Origin: [Phialemoniopsis] sp. UDSM-2020
Taxonomy: Eukaryota; Ascomycota; Sordariomycetes; Thyridiales; Thyridiaceae
DNA length: 64,000 nt
Direction of reading: 5' to 3'
NCBI GenBank assembly: GCA_018873225.1
Contig: JAEILZ010000006.1
Location: 1,302,001 to 1,366,000, forward strand
Position numbers and translations under genes: made by a program. Of this stretch, positions 12,881-23,677 are shown piece after piece (within the stretch, counting starts at the first letter, position 1; each line of letters begins with the position of its first letter). The notes below the pieces were generated by a model. That model saw only the letters and a list, made by a program, of their open reading frames with translations, made no database searches and was not told where the DNA came from.

Positions 12881-14821
12881 ATGGATGCCCTCCTCGCCCG
12901 ACTGGGCGCCCAGGCCTTGAACATGACCATCCGATGTGGCATCGCCCTAACCTCGAATTTTGCATTCCACCAGTGTTCAAGGCTCTTGAGATCCGTGGAT
13001 GACAAAGGTCTCCGTCGAGAACTGAAAGAACTCCAAAGGTCGCTGAACAGCAAGATCAAGGTACGACCCCATTAGTCGAGGTAGACTCCTTGTCTGCCTG
13101 GGCAGTATATCCTCATACTAATCATGGCTCCAGATCATCTCGCCAGCGATAGATCTCGTCGAGTTTGCGTGAGTATAAGCCCTCACTTCGCCGCTTGTTG
13201 TTAGCTCTGTAACTAACAATACTACAGCTCGGGTCGAGGAAATGTCTTTATGGAAGGGGCCATTGATGTGGCCAAATCCGTACGACGAGACATTCTTGCT
13301 CTTGGGAAGCGTCTCGAAACCGCTGCCATTGCAGAGGAGTGCTCTGATATCGATGGAGCTCAGGCCAGGACCACAGAAGCGCAGCTGGCGGAGTTGGCAC
13401 TCATCATCAAAGACATGAAAGACTTGCTGAGGCGCATAGACCAAGACATTCCTGCCTTACAGCTTGCCATCTCGACATCGGGTGTAAGTCTCTCTGCATC
13501 GATGCCGTCGGGAGTCTCGCCTTCGAGATTGCTGCAAGCCAACACATTCCTCATATTTGGAGATACTCAATTCGCCAGCGACCCAACCCGTGTCGTCCAG
13601 ATCGGGCCGTCATTCACTCTGTCTCTGTACATGCTGTTCCAGGCTCATGGCGATAGTCATGGTGGACCGACCAATAGCACTTCGAGGCCGACAGACACTT
13701 CAGATCCTCACTTATCCAACCACGGTCGGACACCAATATGGCAGGAAATACTCCACAAGGCTCGTGTGCGCTTGTGCAGAACCCCTTTGGGCTGGGCTTT
13801 CGGTCGAAAGCTCGGATATCGTCCGCAGAGGAATGAAGGTGGAAACCTTGAGAGTCACGGCAATCATAACGAGTTCGCATATCATCTTGAGATCATTGAA
13901 GACCTCGATGACGGCCGAATTCACGAAGACGAGAATGCGGCTTGCTTGGACTTCAACGATGTTCCGCACGCTGGGATCCGGGAGTCCTTGCCTATCCACC
14001 AAATTTCGAAGATCTTCTACGCAGATACGGGAAGGATTCTCAATCTCGGAGGTGACGGCGGCCTTGAGAGCAACCCCATTCTTCTTCTCAAGCGAGATCC
14101 ATCTGCTCCGAGCCCTGCCGAAAAGCTAGTCGATTTGACCGAGAATCGTCTAGATCCTGACAGTGAGGATTACGAGCAACAGGATGTTGACAAGCAGATT
14201 GCAGATGAAAGCGGCTTTTCTCTTGGAACAGAAGACTGTGGGCGGAAGACGGGTATATGGGAATTACCAACACATCTCGACCCGGAATGGCTTGCATTTG
14301 AGGTTTTTGAGGAGGATGATCACGATGATGATTCCGATGATGATGACGGTGACGACAGTCTCGAGGACTCAAGCGCCCTTCTAGACGATGCACTCGACCT
14401 TGGGGTGCAAAAGCATCGTTCGCGGCCCCGATCCTCCGTGGATGCGAGGCTGATTAATCAGATCCGCAATGTGTCTCTCGGGCCATCGCCTGGAGAAAAC
14501 AGTCCCAAGTCACCATGCGCTTTATACGATAATGGAGATTTCCAGGAGAACGAAGTGACGATCAATCACGACGCGTTCATATCTAGGTCCCCGTTCGGAT
14601 CCATCACTACGTCGCTCTCACTCATGGAAATGTTGATACGCCTCGCGAGTCTACAAGAGTGTCAGCAGATGTCGTATCTATCCTTACCGGATCACATCAT
14701 CACCTTCTTTCTGGAGGAGACGTCGACAACCGGCCTCAAGGGAGAGGAGAGGTGGAGGGTTCGCAACGAAACGAAGAAGAAGGTCGGCTTTGATCCTTAT
14801 ACTGATACCCCTAGTAAATAG
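12881..14821 (+). CDS. YRB30: YRB30-type RanGTP-binding protein
   Basis: Fungal protein that binds the GTPase Ran and acts in nucleocytoplasmic transport. Exons are 12881-13060, 13134-13168 and 13228-14821, giving about 602 aa. The N-terminus MDALLARLGAQALNMTIRCG, the segment KIISPAIDLVEFASGRGNVF (spanning both introns), and AKSVRRDILALGKRLE match the Ran-binding family (Pfam Ran-binding, PF05508). The LLQANTFLIFGD block follows. The C-terminal half has a strongly acidic stretch (EEDDHDDDSDDDDGDDS, near residue 440), as expected for a Ran-interacting protein. The ATG is preceded by a Kozak-like ACC. The 35-nt middle exon is short but needed to keep the conserved frame. The family call is confident; the cellular role is transferred from yeast Yrb30. 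Confidence 0.86.
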
Positions 14822-15240
14822 ATGGCGCTTGGTCTGTCATTCATAGAACCTAGACTCCTGGGTTGCCCCAATCCATGATCAAGGTTTTCCATGGGACTCG
14901 TATGAAATGAAAATTGTCCGAATGTGCCCGGTTCTTTACCAGATGCAAGGCAGTATTTCACATCTCCACGGTACCATCGAATTAGAATACGTCTCTTTGT
15001 CAATCACTCGTTTCGCTCACCGTGTCGCACTCCTGCCATAGTATTGGTGACCTGCTGTCTTCTTATGGCTCCGAAACCCTGCATGAAGCTTCCAAGACTT
15101 ACAATATTGAGCTTGTGAGATCATGTCGTGCTTCGACACATGCTACGACATTCTTCTCCAGCTTATTCCACTACCTACGTCCTCATTCTCTTCTGTTTCT
15201 TCGTCTGCTTCCTCAGCTGCTTCCTCAGCTGCTTCCACAT

Positions 15241-15312
15241 CTACCTCCTCCTCTACCTCCTCCTCTACCTCCTCCTCTGCCTCCTCCTCTGCCTCCTCCT
15301 CTGCCTCCTCCT
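15241..15312 (+). repeat. 12-nt CT-rich tandem repeat (CTACCTCCTCCT / CTGCCTCCTCCT)
   Basis: About six uninterrupted 12-nt units occur, three with CTA and three with CTG at the start. They are preceded by two to three diverged AGCTGCTTCCTC units from about 15213. It is a minisatellite in the spacer upstream of the F-box-like gene and is almost purely pyrimidine on the plus strand. Confidence 0.85.
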
Positions 15313-15614
15313 CTGCCTTCCCCTTCTCCTCTCTCTTTCCGTCTCCTCTCTCTCCTCCCCTGCTGCTCTTTCACATGCCTTCTTATCAGCCTCCTCATCT
15401 GTTTCTCGCTGTCCATTGAGGCTTACTCGCGTTCAATGTCTTCTCAGACTCCCCTGAACCAACACCCAGTCATCCTCTTTCAGACCACGATCAGAAACAA
15501 AATCTTTTCCTCCATCACTCGCACAAATCACTCACGCAGGATCGGTCCTTCCCTTCTGGAAAAGCAAAAGGACGACAATCAAAACACGTGATCACTCGCC
15601 CGTCGATTCAGGGG

Positions 15615-15622
15615 TATAAATA
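15615..15622 (+). promoter_or_regulatory. TATA box-like element TATAAATA
   Basis: TATAAATA sits about 237 nt before the ATG of the F-box-like gene and is followed by long C/T tracts, a common core-promoter layout in filamentous fungi. The 14-nt context GGGTATAAATATCT recurs exactly at 43618-43631. Confidence 0.55.
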
Positions 15623-15858
15623 TCTCCCTCTCCCTCCCCCCTTTTCCCCTTTTCTTCTTCTTCTTCTTCAACAACATTCTTAGGCTGTGATCGATCAACT
15701 CATCCCTTTTCATTTCCTTTGAAGCATCACTATTGCGTTCCGCAGGACGTCTCAGATTCATCATCCTCGTGTCGTATCGATATTCACTTGTCCGACGCTC
15801 AGATCTACATTCTTACTGCTTTTCGACACTATTCTGACGACAGCACGATCACCTCACG

Positions 15859-18086
15859 ATGTCAGATGACGAGAGCCAAGGCGGTGGCCGGGCTGCCACC
15901 TACAGTGAGATTGAGGACCAGCTTGGTGATGCGCAACGAGTCATCGCTGATCAAGAACGGCGGATTGCGTACCTGTAAGTTCAACCTCACCTGCTGCACC
16001 ACTTTGGTACACTGTGTACTCATTTACCGAACCTAGGGAACACCGGCTGCGACAAGCTCGCTGCCCCCCCGTACGCACTGAGCGGGTGAGAACTCCAAGA
16101 TGCTCACTGACGATATCACCATACTGACGCAAATTTAGACCTGGCATAAAGATTTCCGCACAGTTGCGCCAGAAGGATGGAAAGAGTTTTGCAAGCTGTC
16201 CAATCGTGAGGAAAACATGTCGGCCTCTAACACGATCTGCCATCCCGACATCACATTCGTTGGCCCGGACAACGCTGGTGACGATGAGGCCGAGGACGAT
16301 TCCGAGCCAGATGCTGACGAATATGCCAACGACGAGGATCATGATGCTTCCGTATCCTACACTCGATCATTGCCTTCTCCGTCCCCGGGACTCGAACTTT
16401 TGAAAAGGCCCAGCCTCAATGACCTTCCTGCCAACTACTTGGGACAAATTCTCAAATCGATTCTATTCAAAGAAGGCACTCTCGTGCATTGCGTTAGCCG
16501 TCTTGATCCATTTGTTCGTCTGGACCCGGATTCAAGACCTCCACCCGAAAGCGACGACTAGGAACGTTGCAGCGGGTTGGTCAAGGCCTTTCACTGGGGT
16601 CGTCAGGGATGTAGCATCACCAACGCCCGTCATCCTAAGGATGTGCTCAGCGTTTTACTCGTCTGCAAACGCTGGTACTTCTTTGGCGTCCACGCTTTTT
16701 ATGGACTGAATACGGTAAGACGGCGTCAACATTGGGTATGATTACTCGCTAACTTATTCACAGTTCGGATTCAGTTCTCTCGGTGAGATGGGAAGATTCC
16801 TCACTGGGATAAATCTACCGCGTCTCCAACGCGTCCAGCACATAGAGTTCCTGTGGACCGGTAGCCTCTATCTGGTGAACGAGCGCCGCGCGGAGCTGCG
16901 AGAAGGCAAATTAGTCATGCCTGTGTACAGATCCAAGCGCACGGAGAAGCTTGACTGTCTTTACAGGGCGAAGCGCCTGAAGACCATCGTGATTTTCATC
17001 GATGAGTCTCGAACCAGACGTCAACACCAACCGATGAGGTTGCAGGAACGTCACACAGAATGGAGCCGCGGGCAGCCAAACTGGCGCAAACTCCGCAACT
17101 TTCGAACTCTCTGGGGTCTTGATAGCATCTTGCACTTGCGAGGGCTATCGTATGTCAGGATGTACGACAGCAGTGCTGGTCAAGAAAGCGGAGGCCAGCG
17201 TGTCCCTGTCTGGGACACTGAGTTCCAGAACCATGTTACTCGACAAGTCACCAGGCCCAAGAACCCTCACCGCGAACGCTTGGCTCAGCTAGAGAACCTC
17301 AAGCCACTCTTTCCCATCGTCGAGCGCCCAGAGGGCGACAATGGCGATGACTATGTTCCCACGCCTGAGGACATGGAGGTTATTGAGGAATGGTACGAAG
17401 AGCAGCCGGTCGCGGGGATTGATGTTGCCCCAAGCGAAGTCCACGACCAGACTGACAGTGACGGTGTGGGCAGTGTTGCTGTTCCAGACTCTGAGGAAGA
17501 ATTGGGACTTTCCGAGACAGACTCAGAGAAAAGCATGAATCTTGCCGATAGCGAGAGCGAAGATGAGGCGAGGGACGGTTCCGATGCTGACTCTGACGAT
17601 GAGATGGACAAGAGCACTAGCTCTGGAGACGAAAGCAGCAGCAGCAGTGACAGCGACGACTCCCGGTTCTACGGTATCTTACAGAAATCTCTTGGCCCGC
17701 CGACAGATCTGGTCGATGAGTATGACTCGGTCGTGTTTAAGCGAGAGTCAACTACAAGCTCGACTTCTGAGCTGGATAACGCCGGTTTCCGAGAACACCA
17801 ATCACCTCCCATCGAGGATTTTGACGTAGAGGCGTCCCCGGCATCCAGTATTCATGAGGAAGATGAGTCCATGTTCGTGTCCCCGGAACCCAGCAGCGAC
17901 CCTGTCATTGACCTTGCCGGGTCTGAGTCCAATTCAGCGGAGAAGAGAGGCTTGTCAGACACTTCAGATTCGGAGGATGAAGAGTACGTTGGGCGTATCA
18001 AGCGTTACCGGACTGACTCGGTGCATGCTGCTACGCCGGAGCAAGTCGATAGTTCACTGCGTTTTACATCGGAGCCGTGGGATTAA
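15859..18086 (+). pseudogene. fungal F-box-like conserved protein interrupted by an in-frame TAG
   Basis: Exons are 15859-15974, 16037-16085, 16139-16714 and 16764-18086, about 687 codons. The protein resembles a fungal-only family with an F-box-like start (LPANYLGQILKSILFKEG, then LVHCVSRLDPF). A block follows with LLVCKRWYFFGVHAFYGLNT, RLQRVQHIEFLWTGS, LKTIVIFIDESRTRR and LRTLWGLDSILHLRG-type motifs. The C-terminal 250 residues are acidic and Ser-rich. Codon 196 (16559-16561) is TAG, but the same frame continues straight on with conserved residues up to the GTAAGA donor at 16715. One C-to-T change (CAG to TAG) would explain it. No obvious intron removes the stop. It may be a recent pseudogene, a null allele, or a gene now expressed as a 195-aa fragment. 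The exact function of the family is unknown. Confidence 0.72.
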
Positions 18087-19018
18087 GGGGATGATGGCAT
18101 GAGATCTGGGACGGTTTCTAAGGGAGCGTAGCTTTAGCACAGTACACTTGCGATGAATTAACGGTCAAGACTAGATAGTCTCCAATACAGCGATGAATCA
18201 TGATCATTGGAGTCTTAAGTGACAAAGCAAATGGCGGGTCATCTCACCGCGGTGCCTTGACTAATAAACGGTGGATTATCTCACCGCAGTGCTTCGACTA
18301 TTGAATGATCAACCAGGATTACCCACTACCAAAGAATGAATGGATCATTCAGCCTGTGAGTAATTTGGGTAGAGATTGACTAGAAACTGTCAACGCTTCT
18401 GATGCCCAGTCGCCCAGGAAGCCTCAAAACACTTTGGTTAGATCCTTGCATTGTTTGGTCGCTTCCAGTATCTAGTCGGGCTTCCAAAGTTGCCTTGGAT
18501 CGGCCACCGTTTCATCTACACGTTTGATCTTCGCACTCCCGACGCAACGTACCTCACTCGATGCAAAATGCAGAGCATCGTGTGCAAGAACCTGGTTTGT
18601 AGTCGGCATTTGCCTGTGAACCATGACCTTGGCATTTGATGCAAGTCTTCGTTAGGAAAGCTCAGCACATCATCGACCAGAAGGGCGGACTGTCAGGGGA
18701 CGGAACCAGGGGCCTTGCACACGCCTATCGTACACTGTATTGATGCTTGTTCACTACATGGCTTACTTGAGCCCACAAGTCTACCAGGCGTCACCTGAGG
18801 AGCCAGGTAATACTTCTCTAGAGGCCATCATGACTGCCGTGAATGAAGCGGCTTTTTACTATATCGAAGCAGAGTCCGCATGAGCTCTGCTCACCGAATA
18901 TCCCTGCACTGTTCTACACAAAAAAAGGTCGAGCCTGTGTGGTTGCTCGGAAGTGCCAAGTAACCATCAGTCTCTAACTCCCCAAGCCTGATATTTCCAA
19001 CCCCTTGGAAGAACCCTC
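18087..19018. other. intergenic, 3' side of two convergent genes
   Basis: No gene is seen. An imperfect direct repeat of about 22 nt lies at 18240-18262 and 18277-18299 (both contain ATCTCACCGC, GTGC and GACTA). Confidence 0.55.
18240..18299 (+). repeat. imperfect direct repeat, two ~22-nt copies
   Basis: Two copies with shared core ATCTCACCGC(G/A)GTGC and a GACTA end are spaced about 37 nt apart. It is non-coding and of unknown meaning. Confidence 0.6.
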
Positions 19019-20479
19019 TTAAGCTCGTGCAAGAGCATCGTCGGCGCGGGCGGGGGCGTCACGGCGGTTGAGAAGGTTGAGCAGCCCCGCGATATCGAGG
19101 TTGCCGGCTCCTCCTGCAGCTGCGTTGTTTGCGCCGCCGGCACCGGCACCGGCACCGGCACCAGCACCGCCGCCAAGGATTTGAGTGAGCTGGTCCTGGA
19201 GCTGTATATAGTTAGTACGTGATATTCCTGAATAGTTCAGGGCGGGCTACACTCACGCTCTGGATGATGCCACCAACACCACCAGCGCCAGTCTGCTGAC
19301 CGGTCTGCTGGCCAGCTGCATTACCAGCTTCCGCGCCAGCTTGGGCATTGCCCTTGTTCTTCTTGCCACCATTCTGCTTGCCGCCGTCGTTTGCGTTACC
19401 TCCAGCATCAGCGGTACCGTTGGTGGCACCACCGGCCGCTGCGTCGGCGTTCGTAGCACTATGGTTTAGAGTCAGTGACAAAATCTTCAAGGTGGCCGGC
19501 GAATCGTCAGATCAACTTACTTTCCAGCTGCGTTACCGGCACCAGCGTTGTTGGCATTGTCAGCTCCAGCATTGGCCTTGCCCTTGCCCTTGTTCTTCTT
19601 GCCGGCTCCCGCTCCGGTGCCAGCATTCGCAGTTCCGTTGGTTGCCGCTCCAGTTCCGGCGTTTGCAGTGCCGTTACCAGCCACGGCGCCGGCATCAGCG
19701 CCAGCATTAGCGTTTCCGTTGTTCTTGCCGGCGGCACCCTTTCCCTTGGCCTTGCCGTTCTTCTTGCCAGCCCCGGTGCCAGCGTTGGCGGTACCGTTGT
19801 TCGCTACACCAGCGTTGGCATCACCAGCATTGGCATCACCAGCGTTAGCGTCACCCGCATTGGCGTTACCAACATCGGCGTTGCCAGCATCAGCTGCATT
19901 GTCCGCACCCGCGTTGTTGTTGTTGCCCTTGTTCTTCTTCCCGGCGCCGCCCGCATCTGCGTTACCAGCATCCGCATTGCCAGCGTTGGCGTCACCAGCG
20001 TTGGCGTCACCAGCGTTGGCGTCACCAGCGTTGGCATTGCCGGCATCAGCTGCGTTGTCTGCGCCCGCGTTGTTGTTGTTGCCCTTGTTCTTCTTTCCGG
20101 CGCCGCCAGCGTTCGCATTGCCAGCGTCCGCGTTGCCGGCGTTACCGGCATCCGCGTTACCGGCATCTGCGTTGCCGGTGTTTGCGTTATCAGCCCCGGC
20201 GGCAGCATCAGCGTTGCCACCTGCGGCGCCATTGGCACCGGCATTGCCCTTCTTCTTGTTATCATCCGTAGCACCGGCGTCGACCGCACCGGCGTCGGCA
20301 GCTCCCGCACCGGCGGCAGCATCGGGCTGTGCTGCAGCGGCGTTGCCGGCATCCTTGTTGGCGCCGCGGGCGTAGATCTCGAGAGCCTGAGCTCGGCCGG
20401 CGACGTCTCCGGTGGGCATGGAGGTAACGTACGAGGCCGATGCCGCCAGCAGCATGAGGACGGTTCCGAGGTTCTTCAT
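19019..20479 (-). CDS. secreted low-complexity Ala/Asn/Gly/Asp pentapeptide-repeat protein
   Basis: Exons are 20479-19521, 19458-19257 and 19201-19019, giving about 447 aa. The last intron has a canonical TACTAAC branch site, and a 5'-UTR intron (about 20629-20576, GTAAGT to CGCAG, with an ACTAAC branch) also fits, so the gene looks transcribed. A clear signal peptide opens it (MKNLGTVLMLLAASASYVTS). The body is built from tandem GDANA/GNADA five-residue units. Inside is a duplicated ~52-residue (156-nt) block containing GGAGKKNKGNNNNAGADNAA. Basic KK islands punctuate the neutral and acidic repeats. The C-terminus is not repetitive: QDQLTQILGG, then NLDIAGLLNLLNRRDAPARA with a dibasic RR. 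No known domain is recognised. It may be a cell-wall or matrix protein or a precursor cut by Kex2; this is inference. A homopolymer-like repeat makes the exact length strain-dependent. Confidence 0.82.
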
Positions 20480-23400
20480 GATGGGCAGTTGTAGGAGGAT
20501 TGGATCCGGCCAACGAGTAGGAGATAAAAGGGTGTGAAAGAAAAAGTTGTAAAAGTGAAGGCGAAAAGAGCTCAGCTGCGGAACTGGTTAGTATTGTTGC
20601 TCCCGAGCTGCAATATCCGGATCACTTACCTCTGTGTTGACAAAAAGGAGTCAATGCACGAGAATGGGACAAAGAAAGAAGCGAACAGCTAGTGTTCGAG
20701 AAGGAAAGTAATACTCGGATGAAGAAGAGAAGGAAGCTGAGGTGCGTGAAGGAGAAATCCTGATGAGATGGGATTGGAGAAAGCCAGCGGATTTATATCA
20801 AACACTCCATGCTGACCACATCGACTTACAACATGGCGTCTGTTATTAGTCGACAGTACATCCCTTCCAGTTCTGGAACATCATGACGGGATGCGGCTGA
20901 TACATCACACGCAAGAGGCAGCAACCTACAACCTTGACAGGCGACCGTGTTGGACTAGGGACCCTGGGTGATCACCTTGGGCGAGGCTCTGGTGCAAAGT
21001 GACAGCTGCCAGAGACAAAAGACCGCATCGAAGGCCGTTGTAACAGACAGTGTACAAGCTTCTGCCAGGGATGTGATGGGCTGTGCAGCCGCCCTGCACG
21101 TTGATCACAGCGATCCGAGGGTACACTTTGGAACCATGGTTGTAACGGGTTGTCCAAGGTTCTCAAGGCAGGTGGCCTCGACTCGCGAGGAAGTTGGAAG
21201 AGCCTTGGCGCCAATATTTGTGCCAAGGTGCCGGGTACCATAGCAAGCATGCCCAGAAATCCCACCGGGGAAGCACATGGAGGATGTTTCTCACAGTCCG
21301 TGCTGCGCGAAGCGTGGGAGTTGAGCAGCGGATCTCCGGGTCGCGTCGATCACACGGAGCTTGCCTGGGCCAGATCCCGGTAGTTGAGAGAGAGTTCTTG
21401 GTGGTGTGGGTCAACCTGATGCTCGGATCGGAGGTGCTCAAACAGCAGATCAAACGGCCCGGAGCTCCTGGCGCATCAATGTCTAAAGATAGGTCTGGCA
21501 GCACTGTGATAATTCCTGATCTGATGTTTGGCGGCCAACACAATGCGTGTTACAGCTATCTGACAATGAGCAGTAATTCCTCTGTTCGTTTCAAACATGG
21601 CCTAGACGAGGATGAGAGTGCTGCTCTCCACATAGCAATACAAGGTTAAATGTGAGCAGATTAGCTTTTGGCGTTGCATTGGAACAGTGGATTTCTCACC
21701 CCTGCAAACCCCTGGGCCACAGGCTGCCTCCAAGTGCCGGTACCTGAAAATCGCTTGTCGATGGCTCTGATCAGGTGGCAATACGTGCGGGTGAATTGCT
21801 TGTTTGCTTGTTCTTGTTGGTCGCTCAATGTTGAGAATACTGGGGAAGCCCTGTTGCAGTTTCGAGGCCTTCGGTGTTTCATCCCCCACGAGGTCTAGAC
21901 TCATCCAGTCTCAAAGCTTGGCTTTCACTGATCGGTGTCCAGATTCAGCTGAAAGTTGAAAGTTGTTACAGCATGCAATCCAGGCCATTACAGGATGAAT
22001 TGACGAGAGCTTTCCTTTTCATCGACTCAGTTGGGAAGGGGCATTTCGTGAGTCGTGGAAGGATCAACAATTGATCCAATGCAAAATTCTTCCCGTCCTT
22101 GTCAGGAAGGCACACACATCCAGATACAGTCCATCGCACCTTCGGAGGGCGAATGCCTGGTCTTTCAGGCTCTGTGTCAAGCGCATCCAGCTGCACATAG
22201 TATGTGCATCATAATCATTCTCCCTGGTTGTCGAATGGCCAAGCAGAAGTGGATCTACAGTATGGGGATCTCTGAGAATGGCCGATTTCAGAACTTCGCT
22301 TACAGCTTCCAAAGAGCGCAGATCTGCTTCAAGAAAATGAACGGAGGTGATCGTCCAAAAAGAGGAAGAATTCCGCTCATGCTCTGTAACATTATTCTTT
22401 TGCCTTGTAATGTGTTGAATACGAATAATTGCAGTAGCAACGCCTTGCCAGCCTATCTGAGCCGTGCATTTATGATGTGATCTGATTGTGTTATTTCTGC
22501 GATCGCAAACTGATGTTTCTGAAACACCTAGCAGGCCATCATGCCTGTTGAGCGAAATATACGGATGACCCAATCACCGACATGCAGGGTTGTAGTTGCG
22601 AGTATCTCGTACCAAGATGAAGAAGGCCTAAGTGCTCAGCCGTTACTTCAACGGCCAATGGGTTATCCCACTGCCAAAGATCCTGGCTAGTTGACATCGC
22701 TATGAAGATCGAGGATACCATAATGAACGTTACCGATCGTTTGCTCTCTTGTACCGAGGGAAAGATATGGAGTGCCTCGCCGGAATGCAGCTAGAAGCCC
22801 TTGTCCTGCTTGCGTGCACCTCCCAGTATTTCCAAAGATGAAGACAGAGATAGCCGTTGAGCTGGTCCTCCACGCGGCAACTTGGACAAATACTTACTTC
22901 AGCAAGTAGCGTATCCATGGAGAAGGATGGCCTCCTTGTACCTGACAGACTGAGCCAATACCGCTTACTTGGACCTACTTACACAAGTGTGATGGTGTAT
23001 CGGGATCCAGCTGCCCCAAATGGACACAATCCTGAGCTTCGGCCAATCAGAAGGAGGGCTCATGCTAGGTGCAGTCAATCCGGCACCGCGTCACATCTTG
23101 AAGTAACATGTGTGCATCCCATTCAGCGATTTTGATATTCAAGGCTTCTATCCTCATTTATCTCTATTTCATCACCTCCAGACGCAGTCTGCTTTGCGAT
23201 GAGTCCAGTCAGCAGTCTCAAATATGGATTCTGCCCTCACATGTCAGAAAAGCCGGCGGATGCCATTTTGGTCGGCTTAAGCTCTGGGAGCACGGGCCAC
23301 TTACAACGGCTTGTCTCGGTAAAAGGTATCCTGTGATAGGTCACTTCATTGAAGCTCGGCTCAGGCCGCCTCTGACGGCTTTTTTCCTGGAGAACGTCAT

Positions 23401-23677
23401 GTCTACACCTCGGACTCTACTCGCCGCTTGCACCAGCGAGTCACAACACAAACTTCTGGTCCCCTGGACTCACGGGATCTTTTTGTTTTCTGCACTCACG
23501 TCTGGCTGGTTTCTGTGTACTGAATATTCTCAAGACACCAATTGAGCAGGTCAATTGCTACAAGCCATTGGAAGCGACAACGAGGGAAAAGGAAAAATTC
23601 ACCCTTGACCGGGGCATGTCGTTCTGACATCACATTGCACGACTTCCTCCCTCTCCTCCAATTCCCGCCCATACACA
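20480..23677. other. long intergenic region between divergent genes
   Basis: This 3.2 kb between the secreted repeat protein (minus) and ETF-QO (plus) gives two promoters. On the minus strand a TATA-like TATAAAT lies near 20792-20798. I find only short ORFs without recognisable motifs and no tRNA. Confidence 0.55.

Larger units (their letters stand above)
14822..15858. other. intergenic, pyrimidine-rich promoter/leader
   Basis: Upstream of the F-box-like gene. It contains a 12-nt CT-rich tandem repeat (15241-15312), a TATA-like element (15615-15622) and C/T-rich tracts to about 15670. Open frames across the repeat (for example plus 15022-15591) are low-complexity artefacts. Confidence 0.65.

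Noticed and set aside
15022..15591. 189-codon Pro/Leu-rich frame, and Gly/Arg frame on the other strand
   Set aside because: Created by the CT-rich minisatellite; all frames stay open because the repeat contains no stops.
19475..20494. 339-codon and 275-codon frames antisense to the secreted repeat protein
   Set aside because: Low-complexity mirror of the repeat. The minus frame has a signal peptide, splice sites with branch points and a sensible C-terminus, while the plus frames do not.
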